NCBI GenBank assembly: GCA_947504195.1
Contig: CANNGN010000014.1
Span: 1 to 64,000, forward strand
Source of the DNA: an uncultured Vibrio sp.
GTDB lineage: Bacteria; Pseudomonadota; Gammaproteobacteria; Enterobacterales; Vibrionaceae
Direction: 5' to 3'
DNA length: 64,000 nucleotides
The position numbers and the translations under genes were made by a program. Position 1 is the stretch's first letter. Each line of letters starts with the position of its first letter. Shown here one piece after another: positions 63,145-64,000 of the stretch. Under the pieces are notes generated by a model that saw only the letters and a program-made list of their open reading frames with translations, ran no database searches and was not told the origin of the DNA.

Positions 63145-63996
63145 TTATCGCCGCTTGTGCTCAGTTCTTGAGGCTATGTCAGGTATAGAGTCAGCAGGGC
63201 TAACTGAAGTTTGAACTTTAGCTCGATCTTTTAACCTCTTCTGAGCAACATAAGCAAAAGATTTCCCAGTTCGCTCTGCCTCTGTTTGTATTTCATAAAT
63301 TTCCTCTCCAGAAATAGGGTTATCTCTCGCATCGATCATTGTCGAAAAATGATACGTAGCTTCATCCTCATTTTCCGAACGAGTTGCATGCTCGATAATG
63401 TCTTTTGGCTCAACACTTACTGCTTCCTGCATACCTGAGCCTATAGAGCCGAAATTTTGTTTGAACCAATCACCTTGCTCCACACTATTTTTTAGCACGA
63501 ACAAGTCATGGTCATTAAACGGAACATGAAAATCATTAAAATTGATGAACTGCCGCCCATCAATTCTCATTTGAAAATGAAAATGAGGATAATCAATAGA
63601 TGTACCATAATGCCCCTCAAAATCGTTCTTGGAGCAGTCAAATGTCCATTCGATATTTTTCCACTTAACGGTATATGACAATATTTTCCTATCTGCTTTC
63701 TCTTCTTCTAAGTCATTGATGTTGGAAAGCATACGCTCCTGATTCGCGCACCATCGAATGAATGCCGCGATATTTCCATATCCATATTTCGCGTAAATTT
63801 TAGGAAAATCTTTCTTTTTGAATTTGCACTGGCGTAAGAGCCAATGAAGGCAAGGTACGTCTTTACTGATTGTCTTGAAAGGTTTGTTACATAAATAACA
63901 AACGCCTCGTTCATAGCCAGCTTTAAACCCTTCGGCTTGTCGTTGATGCTCATCGTCATTCAGTCGGTTCATTTCTTCGATTTCTTCAGAGGACAT
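63145..63996 (-). CDS. Cys/His-rich protein of unknown function
   Basis: The 283-residue product is read leftward from an ATG four bases from the window edge, so the start may lie outside. Residues 32-60 hold a zinc-site-like set: CYLC near 33, then Cys and His in VPCLHWLLRQC. A middle region has clustered His and Phe (YPHFHFQMRIDGRQFINFND, about 130-150) and later ATYHFSTMIDARDNPISGEE near 213. The C-terminus is basic and disordered-looking. I do not recognise the family. The 256 bp between it and the convergent lipoprotein gene show nothing clear. Confidence 0.55.
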   Translation of the reverse strand: MSSEEIEEMNRLNDDEHQRQAEGFKAGYERGVCYLCNKPFKTISKDVPCLHWLLRQCKFKKKDFPKIYAKYGYGNIAAFIRWCANQERMLSNINDLEEEKADRKILSYTVKWKNIEWTFDCSKNDFEGHYGTSIDYPHFHFQMRIDGRQFINFNDFHVPFNDHDLFVLKNSVEQGDWFKQNFGSIGSGMQEAVSVEPKDIIEHATRSENEDEATYHFSTMIDARDNPISGEEIYEIQTEAERTGKSFAYVAQKRLKDRAKVQTSVSPADSIPDIASRTEHKRR

Positions 63997-64000
63997 TTTT

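Larger units (their letters stand above)
53685..64000. mobile_element. genomic island inserted in comM (left part)
   Basis: From the break in comM to the right edge every gene is foreign to the normal origin-region order. The island starts with a four-gene recombination module transcribed rightward, then a repressor gene pair and cargo of unrecognised genes. comM is a known insertion hotspot for resistance and other islands in gammaproteobacteria. The left boundary is set by loss of ComM similarity, within a few bases of 53685; the right end and any target duplication lie outside the window. Confidence 0.88.

Noticed and set aside
1..64000. tRNA genes and CRISPR arrays
   Set aside because: No cloverleaf-like sequence or spaced direct-repeat array was seen anywhere in the window.

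Overview
The window is the replication-origin region of a chromosome from a Vibrio-like gammaproteobacterium. The gene order hemG-trkH-yigZ, glmU, atpCDGAHFEBI, parB-parA, rsmG-mnmG, oriC, mioC, mnmE-yidC-yidD-rnpA-rpmH, dnaA-dnaN-recF-gyrB, then glyS-glyQ and the ilv genes, is the arrangement around the origin of the larger Vibrio chromosome. The proteins read as close Vibrio homologues. The species cannot be fixed from sequence alone.

Layout. (1) 1-101: promoter and boxA leader of an rRNA operon running off the left edge. (2) 102-4228: hemG, trkH, yigZ and glmU, all leftward. (3) 4390-11252: the nine-gene F1Fo ATP synthase operon. (4) 11392-15623: parB, parA, rsmG, mnmG. (5) 15624-16058: oriC, with DnaA boxes, about 15 GATC sites and three tandem 12-bp AT-rich repeats; mioC follows. 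(6) 16937-26183: a five-gene rightward operon of circularly permuted ATP-grasp, alpha-E and transglutaminase-like proteins, placed between mioC and mnmE. These families are conserved and predicted to form a peptide or protein amide-ligation system, but the substrate is unknown. (7) 26244-30044: mnmE, yidC, yidD, rnpA and rpmH (leftward), then a regulatory gap with many DnaA boxes, then dnaA-dnaN-recF-gyrB (rightward). (8) 37125-46354: a small heat-shock protein with a likely sigma-32 promoter and RNA thermometer, gluconate genes gntK/gntR, the msrP-msrQ methionine sulfoxide reductase, avtA, glyS-glyQ, a small membrane protein and tusA. (9) 46373-52569: a candidate small RNA, then ilvA, ilvD, ilvM and ilvG behind an ilvL leader peptide and attenuator. 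ilvE is missing from its usual place between ilvM and ilvD; a 304-bp stretch rich in inverted repeats is there instead.

(10) 52776-64000: comM starts normally but is cut in its Walker B codons by a genomic island that continues past the right edge. The island begins with a tightly packed four-gene recombination module: two very large recombinase-like proteins of about 780-800 residues, a small coiled-coil protein and a 453-residue tyrosine recombinase. The architecture recalls Tn554-type multi-recombinase transposons but does not match one that I can name. Behind it lie a Xre-type repressor and a divergent winged-helix/coiled-coil gene sharing two matched operators, then unrecognised cargo: an 83-residue protein, a lipoprotein and a Cys/His-rich 283-residue protein. 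This island and the alpha-E/ATP-grasp cluster are the two parts of the window most likely to hold undescribed biology.
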